The notes: generated by a model from the sequence alone, not told the origin. Shown: positions 46,231 through 59,319, counted from the stretch's first letter. The stretch is DNA of 64,000 nucleotides from Phycomyces blakesleeanus NRRL 1555(-) (GCF_001638985.1 NW_017265134.1:558001-622000), one strand, 5' to 3'. Numbers and translations are program-made.

Positions 46231-47512
46231 CTAAGAAATATTGAGCGTGGCTGTGCTTCTGGCTGTGGCGGTGGCGGTGGTTGTGGTTGTGGTTGTGGTT
46301 GTGGTTGTGGTTGTGGTTGTGGTTGTGGTAATGATGGTGAAGAAGAAATAGGTTGTTGAAGAACGAGAATGAATTGGACTTTACTGTACTGTACTAGTTT
46401 GTACTGTACTGAACTAAGGTTGGACTAAGATAGATAAATAGATAGATAGATAGATATATATATAAACTTTGTAGAATGATGGAAAGAAAGCAAATTCACC
46501 AGCTCAGAATAAACGATTGTTGACAATGCTGGGATTTCCTGTGCACCCTATAAAAAAAATAAAAATAAAAAAAATAAATACAAAGGTTGTAATGTCCGGA
46601 AATTTTATTATATTTTATAGGCTACGGACATTAGGAGAATAATCAGTCCCCGCGGGTCTATGTTTTCACACCACACTGCATATTCCCTATCGTATCATTC
46701 ATTTGAACCATATATTATTTGTGTAATGAATCCTCGAGTGTCATCCACTACAGCATGAGAAGAAGTCTTCTACAGGATATAGCCAACAAAGACCATGGAA
46801 AGAAAACCTAAATTTCCTTTAGTTTATATATATATATATATATTTCTGTTGTTGCATTTGAAGTGTATTTTCTATTGTTACTTTATTATTATTTTCCAAT
46901 AATGTAATGTAATATAATGTATCGAATGTATTGAGATTTAGGTAAAAAGTAGTCCATGCACGCACGCACGCACGCTCGCTCGCACGTACATACAGGCACA
47001 CAGGCACACACAGGCACACACAGGCACACATCTAGACACAAACACAATCCCGAAATGCGGTTCAATAATAATGTATTTTATTTAATGACGGTCAGCATAT
47101 ATCGAATATTGTCAATGCTCACCAACAAATATAATTTTTCCTAAAAGCAAGGTCCTGGATATAGTAGGTATTTCCCCACTTTGTGACCTGAAATAGTGTA
47201 ACTCGACTAGTTTGTACCCGCGGATACTCTGGATAATATCTATCTATATATCTATATAATTATTATCATTATATATTTTGTACATAAATATTATTTTATA
47301 TGATTTTATTTTGGTTACCTTTTTTGTCAAACTTACAGAAATCAAGGTTTTCGAAACTTCATGGTTCGATTCCTTTTATATATCTTTACTAATCTGCTGG
47401 AAGCAAGATAATGCGCCATTTGATTAGTAGTACAAAGAAGGTTCATGTAAAATAATAATAAATAATAATGAAATACACACACACACATACGAACATGTAA
47501 TTTTTACAGTAG
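46231..47512. other. Gene desert, left part
   Basis: AT-rich DNA with the hexamer array, (TAGA)n at 46431-46452 and CACACAGG/CGCA repeats (46960-47035). Slightly less AT-rich patches (46640-46690, 47150-47220) show no conserved frame. Confidence 0.5.
46274..46329. repeat. GTGGTT hexamer array upstream of the Zn2Cys6 gene
   Basis: About eight GTGGTT units lie just upstream of the start codon. On the minus strand they read (CAACCA)n and could encode Pro-Gln, but that frame stops before the ATG and is taken as leader sequence. Confidence 0.85.
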
Positions 47513-49370
47513 TTTCATCGACAGCCTTCTGGGTTTCATTTTCAACAAGAGAACCAATGCTTACATACCAAACATAGTACATGTCTTGTTGTAAGGTCTT
47601 TATAGGGATAGAGAAGAGAAGAGAAGAGAAAATAGCACAGAGATTTTTTTGTGTACGAGTGCAATAGGTGTGGCTAGCTAATGTACTTGACATATGAAAT
47701 AATACCATCTTTTAATCAAAAGCATAAAAGGAAAGAAAGAGAATAGGAAAAGAAGCAGAGAAAGAAAAATAACAAGACGCTTAGTGTATTTAAAGCACAT
47801 GGCTAATATTCAGGTTAATGATAAGATTGGTGGTTGTTTGCCAAGAGAGATGAAGTACGGTGCAATTATTAGATATTTTAATATTAGCATTAGCATTAGC
47901 ATTAGCATTATTTCAATGTGATATTCCAGTAAATGAGTTTTCCAAGTAACCAATATTTTGTATGATATTTCTTTAAAGAATGAAAGAAATGTAAAGGAGA
48001 ATAAAGAAAAGGGAAAAGAAGTTAACTAGTAATATAACCGACTGATCGTTAATATAGCGCTTATACGGCTTGAAAGAACTTTATTTTATTTTTACATCTT
48101 TAACAAAAGAAAAAATAAGGTAAGCAGAGATGATAAATAACACCTGATTGTAAAGGAAATATTCAAGATTATTATATTTATTTATATTTAAAAAAAAATG
48201 GATGGTTTTTTGAAATATTTTCATTTCGAATATTCGAGTTTGTATTAATGGGTCTGTTATTAAAACTTAGAAACTTCTAGTGGGCATATATAAGCTGTAT
48301 CGCCAAGCAAAACAAAAATAACAGTAATAGCAGTAACAGGAGTAACATCAATAGCAACAGGGTACAAATGCTAATGGTAACTCAATATTATTTCTGGCTC
48401 TCTATTTCTGGCTTTGGTTAACACCATTTACCATTGTAGTCCTTTGAATAGGCTATGTTGTTACAATTGTGCTTTTATCCAATCCAAGAAAGCTTCCATT
48501 AAATCTTCATAAGTATTGCTATTTAGCTCATAATACGGAAAATCACGCCTTTTTTATATTTACAATTTTTAAAGAAGTACTATACAAAGCTACTCTTACA
48601 TACAAAATATTGGTTACTTGGAAAACTCATTTACTGGAATATCACATTGAAATAATGCTAATGCTAATGCTAATGCTAATATTAAAATATCTAATAATTG
48701 CACCGTACTTCATCTCTCTTGGCAAACAACCACCAATCTTATCATTAACATGAATATTAGCCATGTGCTTTAAATACACTAAGCGTCTTGTTATTTTTCT
48801 TTCTCTGCTTCTTTTCCTATTCTCTTTCTTTCCTTTTATGCTTTTGATTAAAAGATGGTATTATTTCATATGTCAAGTACATTAGCTAGCCACACCTATT
48901 GCACTCGTACACAAAAAAATCTCTGTGCTATTTTCTCTTCTCTTCTCTTCTCTATCCCTATAAAGACCTTACAACAAGACATGTACTATGTTTGGTATGT
49001 AAGCATTGGTTCTCTTGTTTTTTTTTAAATAATATATTACATACAGCAGTGCAACTTGAGAATCTGAGTAGAATGGATCGAGATTGGTAATTTAAACAAA
49101 TCATGTTACTTGGATCAAAGTTTTGTGTTCTTTTTGATAGAGTATATTTTTTTTTCAAAATTAATAATAATATACTAATTTGCTTGGTAGCTAGGTCAAA
49201 TCCAGTAATTTGGTTGGAACAAAACAGCAAAAAAATAAAAAAAAATTAGATGAAAAGAATACAAACATCTTGGCACATGCCAATGTTATAAAGTGTACCT
49301 TAAATTTGACGAGGATTGGATTTTGAAATGGCGAATGTTGAAAATGAAACCCAGAAGGCTGTCGATGAAA
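47513..49370. repeat. Large inverted repeat, arms about 450 bp
   Basis: The left arm 47513-47964 is repeated in inverse orientation at 48599-49019 plus 49337-49370. Over the compared stretches only one clear mismatch was seen (47820-47835 versus 48730-48750 region). The spacer is 47965-48598. The match weakens but can be followed to about 47980 on the left (TTTAAAGAA). The arms include TTAGCA hexamers (47885-47912 and their mirror at 48656-48682) and a GAGAA run. No transposase or terminal-repeat signature was recognised. Confidence 0.9.
49020..49339. mobile_element. Insertion of about 320 bp in the right arm
   Basis: This segment is absent from the left arm, where the two flanks are continuous. 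The insertion is bracketed by TGTT (49016-49019 and 49336-49339), compatible with a 4-bp target duplication. One end starts with a run of T joined to AAATAATATA, which on the minus strand is an A-run, so a small retroposed sequence is possible. It has no ORF and no visible terminal inverted repeat. It could instead be a deletion in the left arm. Confidence 0.5.
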
Positions 49371-52300
49371 GTGTAATGTTGCTTCATTGGTTTAATAAAA
49401 GGAAGTAGTACAACTCCAGAAAGTGTATTATCAATTAAAGTTTGCTTTTCTTTTTTGTTTGGTTTGGTTTGGTTTGGTTTGGTTTGGTTTAGATATATAT
49501 ATATATATATATAATTTTATAATATTAATGACAATAATAAGAATAATAAGTAAGTTCATTCAATAAAGAAGTATACAATGGATTTCCAATTCTGTAATCC
49601 GAAAATAGACTCCATCAGATAATGCATCTCAGAAACAGTATATATACATATAAAGCAACCTACAAAACGTATGATAATTTTGAAGTTATACTTGCTAATC
49701 TGGTATGTGTACACTGTCGATTCTTGTTCAGTTTGTTCCCAAAAACGGTATGTTACGGGGTATGTATTTGACACTTGCATGTAGACTTTGTGAGTCCCAT
49801 TAGAATTACATTAGCCGCAAGTTCAATTTTATACATAGGGTACTGGGTACGATAGCCTGGGTCAATATTAAGTCTCTTTTATTTTTATTTTTACTTTTAC
49901 TTTTACTTTTATTTATAAATTTTATTTTTATTACTATTATAGGTAAAAATACATTATGAAAGATAAGGATCTGTGCTCAAGACTCTATTACTAAGCAATT
50001 ATACAAGTTTTATTTAATAAAAAAAATTAGAATAAAGAAGATGAATTACTTCCATTTACTTAATAAACTAGTTATATTTTTCAATTTATTGAAGAACAAT
50101 AAGATTTATTGATAGTATAAAGAAGAATACCTCAGATTATAATAAATTTACTTGTATTAAATATATTAAATGTCTTGCAAATATACTTGCCTTTCATATG
50201 TGTAAGATCAAAGCTTGGCATTGTACGTGAAATACTATCTATAGCAATCAAGGTCATGTCATCAGAATGAAACCAGCTTTTTGTTCTATGAACATTGTAA
50301 CACCAAAAGAAGAAAAGAGAAGAAGAGAGAGAGAGAGAGAAAACTACTGTTGGCCAAACTTTTTATGATACACAAAGAACCTTATTTATATATATATATA
50401 TATATATATTTAATTTATTTGATATACTTGTACCCACAGGCTTAACGTATAGCCGGAATATAATAAGGAGCTACTACTACAATGTATGGCCACTCTTTGC
50501 TGAAATAAAATAAAAAAAAGGTCATTGTTGATCAATACTAAAAGCTATGGGTGAGCAAAACAACAAAAACAATAATAATAGTAGTAGCAGTAAAATACAA
50601 TAAACTTTTTTTTTCTAAGAAAAAGAACCCCCCCCCCCACTGGCATACATTGATAAATCAAATATTAGATATATGGAAAAGGTATTGTATAAGAAGACTC
50701 AGAATATCTATTCATATATATATATATGTGTGTGTGTGTGTAAAAAGACGCAAAATTTCGAGAAGGACGCGGTTTCCTTCATTTATACACTCTTCTATCT
50801 CAATAAGAGTAATATTTACTTTGTTGATTCTTTGTTATTTTATAAAAGTCAATAGGTCTAATATTCTGGTGTGCATGGCCGCCTTTAGCTTATAGAGTAT
50901 GCTGTTGGCGAGAGAAACCCAAGTTCCTTAAATCCGTAGATCTCGGACTGACTATTTACGCATGGGTATCTCGTAATAAAAGTCCTGAAATTGCAATTAT
51001 GAATATATATTAGACAACCGGAACTGATATTCTCTACTTGTGTTTTTTTTTTAAAGAAAAAAGTTCTATAAGCGTTCGTATAATATATAGAGTGATTAAG
51101 ATAGTTATTTATTTTTCCCTCTCTAAAAATCGATAATTTCGAGCCTTTGCGAACAAACACGAACAAAATACCATTATTAGCTTGATAGCTATCTATCTAT
51201 GCTAAATGATCTACAAAACCTGCCATCGCACAGTGCAAATGATTTTTGGTGTACACAGCCTTACTGGCGGCGATTTAAAACACATCGCCTCTTGGTGTAA
51301 ATATTGATATTGTCATTTTTAAATCTATCGATATCTCTATCAATATTGCTCTGATATTGATTTAATAAACACTGGCAAACATCGGTCAACTTTATCAACA
51401 GCTTTACTTAGTACAAAAAAGCACAAATAATTGATTTTTTTATGCGTGTCCCAAGGGAATTTGTGGATCAAACATGGTTATGTGGTGTAAATATTCATTT
51501 TTTATTTATTAGTAAATTGTCTTTTAGAGTGAAAATAAAAATGGAATCATTTTATCAATATTTGAGCACTAACTGTCAAACAACGTTTAAATGGTGGATC
51601 TTGATGTGCTCCAGCAGGTTACTTATGGAATTAAAAGTACTTTACCTTGGTAATTTGATGTATAGTCAATTGTCTGTCTCAATTAAAATACGTTTTCAGT
51701 AATGGCGTTGCTAATTGAAAAGGATATGAGCTAGGATGTGGTAGTTAGAGAGGGACAGACTCTTGATTTATTTATATATATATAAAATAATCAATGATGT
51801 CAGATAAGTTTTGTTTCTTACGCCTTACCAGCGTGACTGACCATTATATAAATAAAATAAAATAAAGAATCGTGTCCTTAAGATTGGTAAACATGATTAA
51901 TGCAGCAAATACCCTTCTGCGCCACATTCGCATTGACACCACAGCTTGTGACTCGATTACCCCACTTTATGCAAGAAAGAAAAAAAAAGAAAAAGATGGG
52001 GTTAAAGTAAATTGTTCAAAGGATTTATTTGGATTGTTTCATTTGAATAGCATTTAGGGGAAGTGATTCCAAGCTTCTGATTGTTCTACTTCTTCTACTT
52101 CTTCTGCTTGTTCTTTGTTCTTTGTTCGTTGTTCGTTGCTCTTTATGGCTTATTGAACAGAATATAGATTTCATTTTAATGGACTTTTTTTTCTTCTCTT
52201 AATAAAATGACTAGCAATAAATCAATGACTGTGTTTCCATTGTCAGAGTTAGAAGAAACGTAATCCGAAGAGTTTATTTCTCATCGTTATATGATTTAAG

Positions 52301-52688
52301 ACTAATATTCTACTTTGAATTTACTTTTGTATGTTGATCCTTAAAATATCATTTACTTATAAGAATAAAAGGTTATAGCAAATTGATGTCTTTACCCCAT
52401 TCCTACCCCCCCCTCCTCCTCCCCTTCACTCTATTTTCTTTATATGTATATTATATATCGGAAAATAAAAATATATATAAAAAAAATCAAGCATTTTAGA
52501 CAGATTGCTGATGTACAAAAGAAAGACCAAGTTGGGAAATGACGTATCCGGAGGAGGGGTAGACTTACATGGATATAAATCAAAGAATTCCCTTTTTGAT
52601 TCATCAATCTCTTATTATTATACTTATAATTCTTTCACCTCCTCTCTAACACCAGCACTAATTCTCAAAGCATTAAACCTTTCAAGTC
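49371..52688. other. Gene desert, right part
   Basis: About 3.3 kb with no supported gene. It contains GGTTT pentamers (49458-49490), (AG)n (50322-50340), a C-run (50629-50638) and (TG)n (50729-50742). Open frames at 49556-49780 (-) and 51442-51702 (+) have near-normal composition but no recognisable domain, splice context or conserved motif. They may be decayed exons. Confidence 0.45.
49458..49491. repeat. GGTTT pentanucleotide array
   Basis: About six to seven GGTTT units followed by (TA)n at 49493-49513. Confidence 0.9.
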
Positions 52689-54815
52689 ATGATTGAATAC
52701 ACTGTAAACGAAGGCTGCAAGACAATTCGTGTCAGCAATCTAGACACAAGAATCACCAGCAAGATGCTCACGGACATATTCTCAATGATATCTTCTGTCA
52801 AGCGTGTAAAGATTACCGATATCGAATGTGTAAGTAGTAAATAATCTTTTCTTGTAGGTGGTTGTTATTATCGGCTCTGGCATGCACTTTTCTCCTACTT
52901 CTTCTCGCTTTCTATGTACAGCTTGGCATAAGCTTTGGACCAGAAAATACCCCAAGATTAAATACCCTTTACATGGATTATTCCCACCGTTTGCTTTTTT
53001 TTATTACCCCTGGGATATTTTTGTATCACCGTCAAGGCTTAATCACAAAATATATAGAATCTATTGGGTAGTGATAATCATCGATAAGATAAGATCCATG
53101 GTCGTCAATAAGCCAATCCATTTATCCAAGGCTATAGAGAGAGAGAGAGAGAAAAAGAAAGAAATCATGATCTGAACTAGCACATTTTTGATGCCGATAT
53201 TAGACTATTGTCATGGTTATTATTATATATAATCATTATAATTGAGCATTTCTATTAGGGGGGATAAGTCCGCTGCAGCAGGGGATTGTGTATCCACAAT
53301 TCAAAATAACAAGAATAAGAATATATATATATATATACTTGGATTTAATATAGGAATTATACTAATCATATTCATTGTCCTGGAAATGGTGTATTTAGGG
53401 AGACGATCTTTCCCATGGTTTTATAGAATTCCATGAACATCAGGCAGCTGAGCAAGCACTTCAAGCAATGAATGGAAGAGCCATTTTTGGTCAAGTAATG
53501 TCAGCTAGTGTCAATACCTGAAAATATCACCATTCAACTAATACTAAATCCAATCAAAATAGAAAATCCAATTAAGTTGGGCAACAAATGGTTATTCTAC
53601 ACCATTACCAGAAACCGACAACCATGTCCACCAAACTATTCGGGTAGACCACTTGAGCCCTGACACAAAAGAAGAAGAAGTTGCCAAATCATTTTCAGTC
53701 TTTCCGGGCATGTTGTGAGTCGCAGTTTATATATTAATAATTATAGAATACACGGAAGATCCGAACCCTTCAAACCGCGGCATTTCCTAACATACATACA
53801 TACACACACACACACGCGCATATATATATATATATATATATATTTATTTATTTTGAAAGAAACGCACGGATTGTCTGGAACCCGAGTACGGGGAAACCAA
53901 AGGGTTTTGGCCTCATCACTTTTAACACAAAAGAAAATGCCGAAAACGCCATGACTACGATGACTGGCAAGAGCATAGGTTCCAACAAGATTGAGTGTAG
54001 TTGGCTAGATACGGCAGTGAAGATCACAAACAGTCCAACAATCACATCAACTACAATAAGTACAGATTTGAAGAACAAGAAAGGTAAGAGTAAATGAATT
54101 GAAAAAAAAAACAAAAGCCTGTATTTACTTTGATATTTCTGTAGCCACAGTAGCAAATATGACTTACGAGCAGATATTCGCACAAGCACCCCTCTACAAC
54201 ACAACCGTATACGTAGGCAACCTTCCGCGCGGCATCACACGTAAATAACCCATCCTATTTCTTTCAATAAAAAAAACAAATAAACTAATATACTGGGCTG
54301 AAACCCCACGTTTTAGGTCAACAGATTGGTCCGTTCTTTCAACAATATGGATTTGTTTCAGACATCCTTGAACGCTCAAATGACGGTTATGCATTAGTAA
54401 AGTGAGTCTAGATTACAAATAAAAAAGGCAGCCGCTTAGCATAAACTCTTTATTCTAAACCAACCTCTGTTATTATAGGCTGGATACCCATGCAAATGCT
54501 TCTAGTGCAATACTCGCTCTTCAAGGGTTCAATATTGGCGGTCAGCCAATAGAGCTTTCCTGGGGAAAAGACACAATGCTTCAGTCAAATAACGAATTCT
54601 ATGCAGGAGAAAATCTTAGAAAGTATACGCCCGGTCAAGCCGAAAATAATAACTGGGTGTTACCAGGAACAGGATTATGCGACTATAATACCATGCGACC
54701 CCCAGCACCCGTAGCAGGATCCCAAGGAAATACTGACAATGGAACAGGCGTGGGACAGCATGGATGGAACCAATATTACCAGCATTATTACAGTGCTGGT
54801 CACCAAAGTATTTAA
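52689..54815 (+). CDS. Three-RRM RNA-binding protein (TIA-1/Pub1-like)
   Basis: Seven exons (52689-52829, 53399-53494, 53563-53714, 53860-54083, 54145-54240, 54317-54401, 54479-54815) encode 376 aa. RRM1 (about 10-88) has KTIRVSNLDTRITSKML and HGFIEFHEHQAAEQALQAMN; the FHEH block is characteristic of TIA-1/Pub1. RRM2 (about 104-190) has QTIRVDHLSPDTKEEE and KGFGLITFNTKENAENAM. RRM3 (about 233-305) has TTVYVGNLPRGIT and QQYGFVSDILERSNDGYALV, followed by IELSWGKD. The C-terminus is Gln/Asn/Tyr-rich, as in stress-granule proteins. Such proteins bind U-rich RNA and affect splicing, mRNA stability and stress-granule assembly. In RRM1 and RRM2 the aromatic RNP-2 positions are replaced by Arg and Ile. 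Intron 1 is 569 nt, far longer than the others. Confidence 0.9.
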
Positions 54816-57147
54816 TAAGATGTCTTTGTACATAGGCGGCTACATAATATTGTATCTATTTTTTTACTGTCCATACCATCCCAGAAAAAAAAGAAGAAGA
54901 AGATACATTTAATATACAAAAACACAATTTTGAGCATACTTTCAATAATTCCATATTAATTACAAGATTTATATCAAGAATAGTCTGTAAATTACAAAGG
55001 CTGTTCTCTTAAAATCCTGTTTGCTTTTAACGATAACAAATCGATCTAACATTATGGGAGAAGAGAGAGAGAGAGAAAAAAAGAGGGTGATTTTGGGGGG
55101 AAATTTAAAGGGTATTCTTAAAACTAACTCTAGGGGGGTGTTTTGTGTAAGGCTGATATTTTCTTGTTTCAATTCAAAACATTAATATTTTATTACATCT
55201 TATAAAGTAAAACAGTAATAATGAAATCATAGATAATTTTTTTTTTTAAAAAAAATAACCCCTTCCCCTTCCCCTTCAAATCTAAATCCAAATCCCCACA
55301 TTTTTTTTGCTGTAGTAAAGAGATGTCCAGAGAATGTATATAATTTAGTTTTTAAGCTATTTTTTTTCTGCCAAATTTTACCTCACATAAATACCTCTTT
55401 ACCGTGACTTTACCACCGATTTTCTACCAGATTATCACAGTAAGCATAATCGTAATACGAGCAACATCAACAACAGCAATAAATATATGCTTTTTATATA
55501 TCTTTTATTGAAAATTGCTCGTGGCTCCCACACAAAAAGTTAATCCTTACGAGCACAGATGCATTACATGCATTTGTTTGTCAGATTTTAGTGCAACCAA
55601 TACTGCATTCGTTGCGTATACTAATCTGTTCGTCCACTAAAACCATACCTAAGAACATAAAATAAGCATATTTGGTCGAGTTTATAAAAACCAAAAGATA
55701 TTTTATTGATAAATACTGATGAGAGAACGGAAAAGAAAATCTTGTGCAGGTGGATATATTTGCTAACAAAAACACGAGCAAAGGTGAGTGTAGTGAACTA
55801 ATGAGTATGTGAATTGATAGGATAAGGAATTGAGAGGAGGTAGTTTATCTTAACGAGTTTATATATACAGCCATGGGAAACAATGGATAAAGAAAAGAAA
55901 ATAACCTCCCAAGGAACCAAATAAGAAAAGGATAGTGTGATGAACTCGGAGCTGATTTTGGGACAAACTATCTTAGACCTTTGGTGCTTCTGAATGACAG
56001 GGTAAGCCAATAATAATACGAGATTACTTTAACAAGATTCTTAGGGGAACAAGACATGCGCTTTATATCCCAAGAAGACAGTATCATATTCTACAATAGC
56101 GCTTATTCAAGGCTATCAAAAGAGGGTAATTAATATCAAGGCTGAGATGTTCATACTCATTGAATGTACTCTGTGAATTCTCAAAATTAGAATACGTAAA
56201 GGGAAGACTAATTTAATCAATGTCAATGATCCGAATGTTCGAATGTAATGATCCTGATAGAAAAAATATAAATTGGAAATGCTTTATTCTTGTAAGGCAG
56301 TATATAAAACTGGTACCAAGCAGTTATTGACAGAAGAAGCAATCATGCTTGCTATTATTGTTATCTTTGGTATTAAAATAGTATACACACACGTATTAAT
56401 ATAATTAACTTTGAATAAGATGGGAAGCATTCTATTAACGGTTAAAGTGTTATCGACCATGTTTATAAACTAAAAAAAAAATTGTTCACAAGAATATTTG
56501 ATCATTTCAGTCCAAATGGCTCACAATAGATAGAAGGGTATTTTTGAACTGATTATAAGAACAACAATAAGGCTTTGAAACAGCTTGTTAAAGGTTATAT
56601 CTCGATTATTTCGCAAGTCATTAAATGTAAATAAGACCCAATTAGCATATTTTGATAAAGTCAATCAAAAACAGCATTTGGAAATTCAAGTAAATTCAAA
56701 GATAAAGTCATTTACTTTTATAAGGTTCCTAAGAAAGTATTTTTCTTAATGTTGTAGATATCTGTATCAATTAAAGATCGAAACTTGAACACCTATATAT
56801 GTATATCATCAATATTCAAAATAGACTCCCTAGATACCTTTTTTTTTCTCCTTTATAAAGAGGCATATTTTAATCAAGTGATATGTGTGTATTCTCATAC
56901 GTCCCGCTCGATATATTCAAAGGTCTTTTACCAGGTTGATGTATAAAATATGCAATGCATGACTACCCAAACGTTTCAACCAGTCTTTTTCTTTTTTCTT
57001 TTTAAAAGTGCTTGTCGTATAATTCGTTTTTTTTTAAAAAAAAACCTCGTTAATCTTGGGGCTTAAATATATGAATTCATTTTTTCTTTAACATGCCTGG
57101 GGAAAAGAGATAGACTTTTTTTTTTTCAAAGGAGTACTATACTAAAG

Positions 57148-57928
57148 ATGTCTTTCAATCTTTCTGTAATAACGACATCACCAAAAATCACAATTGGTGA
57201 TAAAAGCTTTAAAGGAAAAGCTGATATTATTTGTCTCACGAGCTCTCCGGTATCTAACATTACTATTATTATTATCTTTCGATAGAGTTTAGAACATGAA
57301 TCATTTGACTAAATGAAATGAGCATAGCTTGTTAATTTACTGTCAAGACGAACAATCCCCCATTACTGGCATCTTTTTTGTTGCTGTAATTAATTGGAGG
57401 AATCTTAAATGTAATCTTTGAAGAGTAGACACTAATTCAACGTATGAGATTTACCAGAGAAATTTATTCGAGACTGGTGTAGTTAATATTTTTGGAATAA
57501 ATTAATAATTGGGTGTGTTATATATCGGGTAATATGAAACTTTTTTTTTTAAAAAAAAAGGTTCTCTTATCAGATCATGTAGCAGTCATACACAAGCTCA
57601 TTTTATTTTAATTTTAATTTTAATTTTTATTTATTATGTAGCCTTTGAGAATTAACCTTATCACATCTCTTCTAAGACCAATTTTATATTCATTGGAACA
57701 AAAAATTTGGATATTGTCATTCTTAATACTCTAATGCCCAATGATTCCCCATCTTGTATCGTTGGTGTAGTTATAAATATCACTAAGAGCTTGGAGTTTG
57801 TTTCTATAGATTTGATTTATTGGCTTGAATGTAAAACAGGAAAAGAAATGGAAAGAAGAGAGTTTATATATTGCGTGAGAACCTTTGGGTGTGTAAAGCA
57901 AATTAGAGAAAATATTGGGCTGACCTGA
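57148..57928 (+). pseudogene. Possible relic of a coding region (two fragments)
   Basis: A short ATG frame at 57148-57285 reads LSVITTSPKITIGDKSFKGK, then ADIICLTSSPVSNITIIIIF and a stop. The pattern resembles the first beta strands of an arrestin-like domain. A second frame at 57707-57928 includes VVINITKSLEFVSIDLIYWL and ECKTGKEMERREF. Between them are stops and a T10A9 tract, and no splice pair joins them. The assignment is weak; they may be unrelated chance frames. Confidence 0.2.
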
Positions 57929-59319
57929 GTGAAGGTTGATTAAACTTGGTTTACAGGACAGCCGATTGAAATGTATAAAGTTATAAAATCATCTCGGTTT
58001 AGACAAAGATTTATATCAAGAAAGGCGTTCTATATTTCGAAATGATGAGTATGATATGAACTGAAAATGAAGTCGAAAGAAAAATACGCTTTAAAAAAAG
58101 CTTACAATTTGTTCTGCTTAAAATTGCTATACCTTTTCACTGCTTAAATATGTTACATACGTTGTCGTTTACTCGGGTTTTCCAACTCGATAAACTTCAT
58201 GTAGAGCGCCCAAAAAAAATCAAATAAGTATACCAATAAAGATAGATAAATTACTTATAAAAGTAGTCAACTAAAAACCTTGTTTGAACAAGATTAATAT
58301 ATGATGATAAACTATAAACATAGCGGAGAGTAGATCTTTATACTCACTATTCCCACAAATTATAGCTACTGGAATTTATTTCGGTATTAGCGGCTACTTG
58401 ACTGTACTAAATGTTAGTTGCCAATACACAGTATGAAAGAAGTACCTTGGGATTGAATTGCTAATCCTTATTGTTTATTTAACATTATTTGTAATAATAA
58501 TATCAGCACAAAATAAGTCTGTGAGGATATTCCCTTTTTTTTGGCCATGTAGAATTATAATGGGTACATACAGGAATACCTCTCCCCTTCCATTGAAATC
58601 ACCACCCTAGGCTAGGTCACTCTCTTTAAGCTTACAATGATCACAGGTCCCCTTATCTCCTGCTGTTATTATGCTCACCATAGAAGTGAGGCGATAAACG
58701 CTTTTCTAACGTTGCCTACAATCATATACAGTTTTCCGCCATACCCCTGATTGTATGTAGACTACTTTTTTCGCCGTGCGGAAATGCAAGTGTATAATGA
58801 GTTTATTATTGTTATTTCTTTGTTTAAACATACACAAAGTATAAACCCCCCAAAAAAAACCAGCTGTAATCTAGTCTCGTCAAGAACCATAGATATTCAC
58901 AACCAATAAACTCTAGAATTAATATTTCCCAAAAGAAAAGTTGATACAAATTAAAGGGATCTAGTTAACCCTTGGTGGTATTGTAGTCTGTATTATCTTG
59001 GTATTCAAAGAGTTTCTTTTAGAAGATAACAATAAATGATTGTTCAGTGTAGTGTGTGTGTGTGTTGCGTTGATTCTACTCCTTTGAAAGGTTTGTTTGA
59101 TTATCCAAGACAGCTGTGAATTGAACTTATATTCGTAGTTTTTTTTTTCTTTCTTTTTCTTTTTTGATCTCGTCATTATGTAATTTATTGTATAATAATG
59201 ACTGATAATTCATGACTTTGTGTATAAATAGAATTGGGGTTCGATAGTAAAGGGCATCAAAATTAAGCTAGATTTTTTTTGTAAAAGACTTGACTTGAGC
59301 TTTAATCAAAGATAAAAGT

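Noticed and set aside
46234..46340. Pro-Gln frame upstream of the Zn2Cys6 gene
   Set aside because: The frame stops before the ATG and is explained by the GTGGTT microsatellite.
47330..47385. GGTTCGATTCC, an exact pol III B-box-like string, as a possible tRNA
   Set aside because: No acceptor or anticodon stem can be formed with the AT-rich upstream 70 bases.
47424..49090. Short ORFs inside the inverted repeat arms as a duplicated gene
   Set aside because: The frames are short, hydrophobic by composition, differ in start and end between arms and show no domain.
51190..51300. CAGTGCAAATGATTTTTGGTG as the end of a Tc1-like element
   Set aside because: No inverted partner was found within the window, so an element cannot be bounded.
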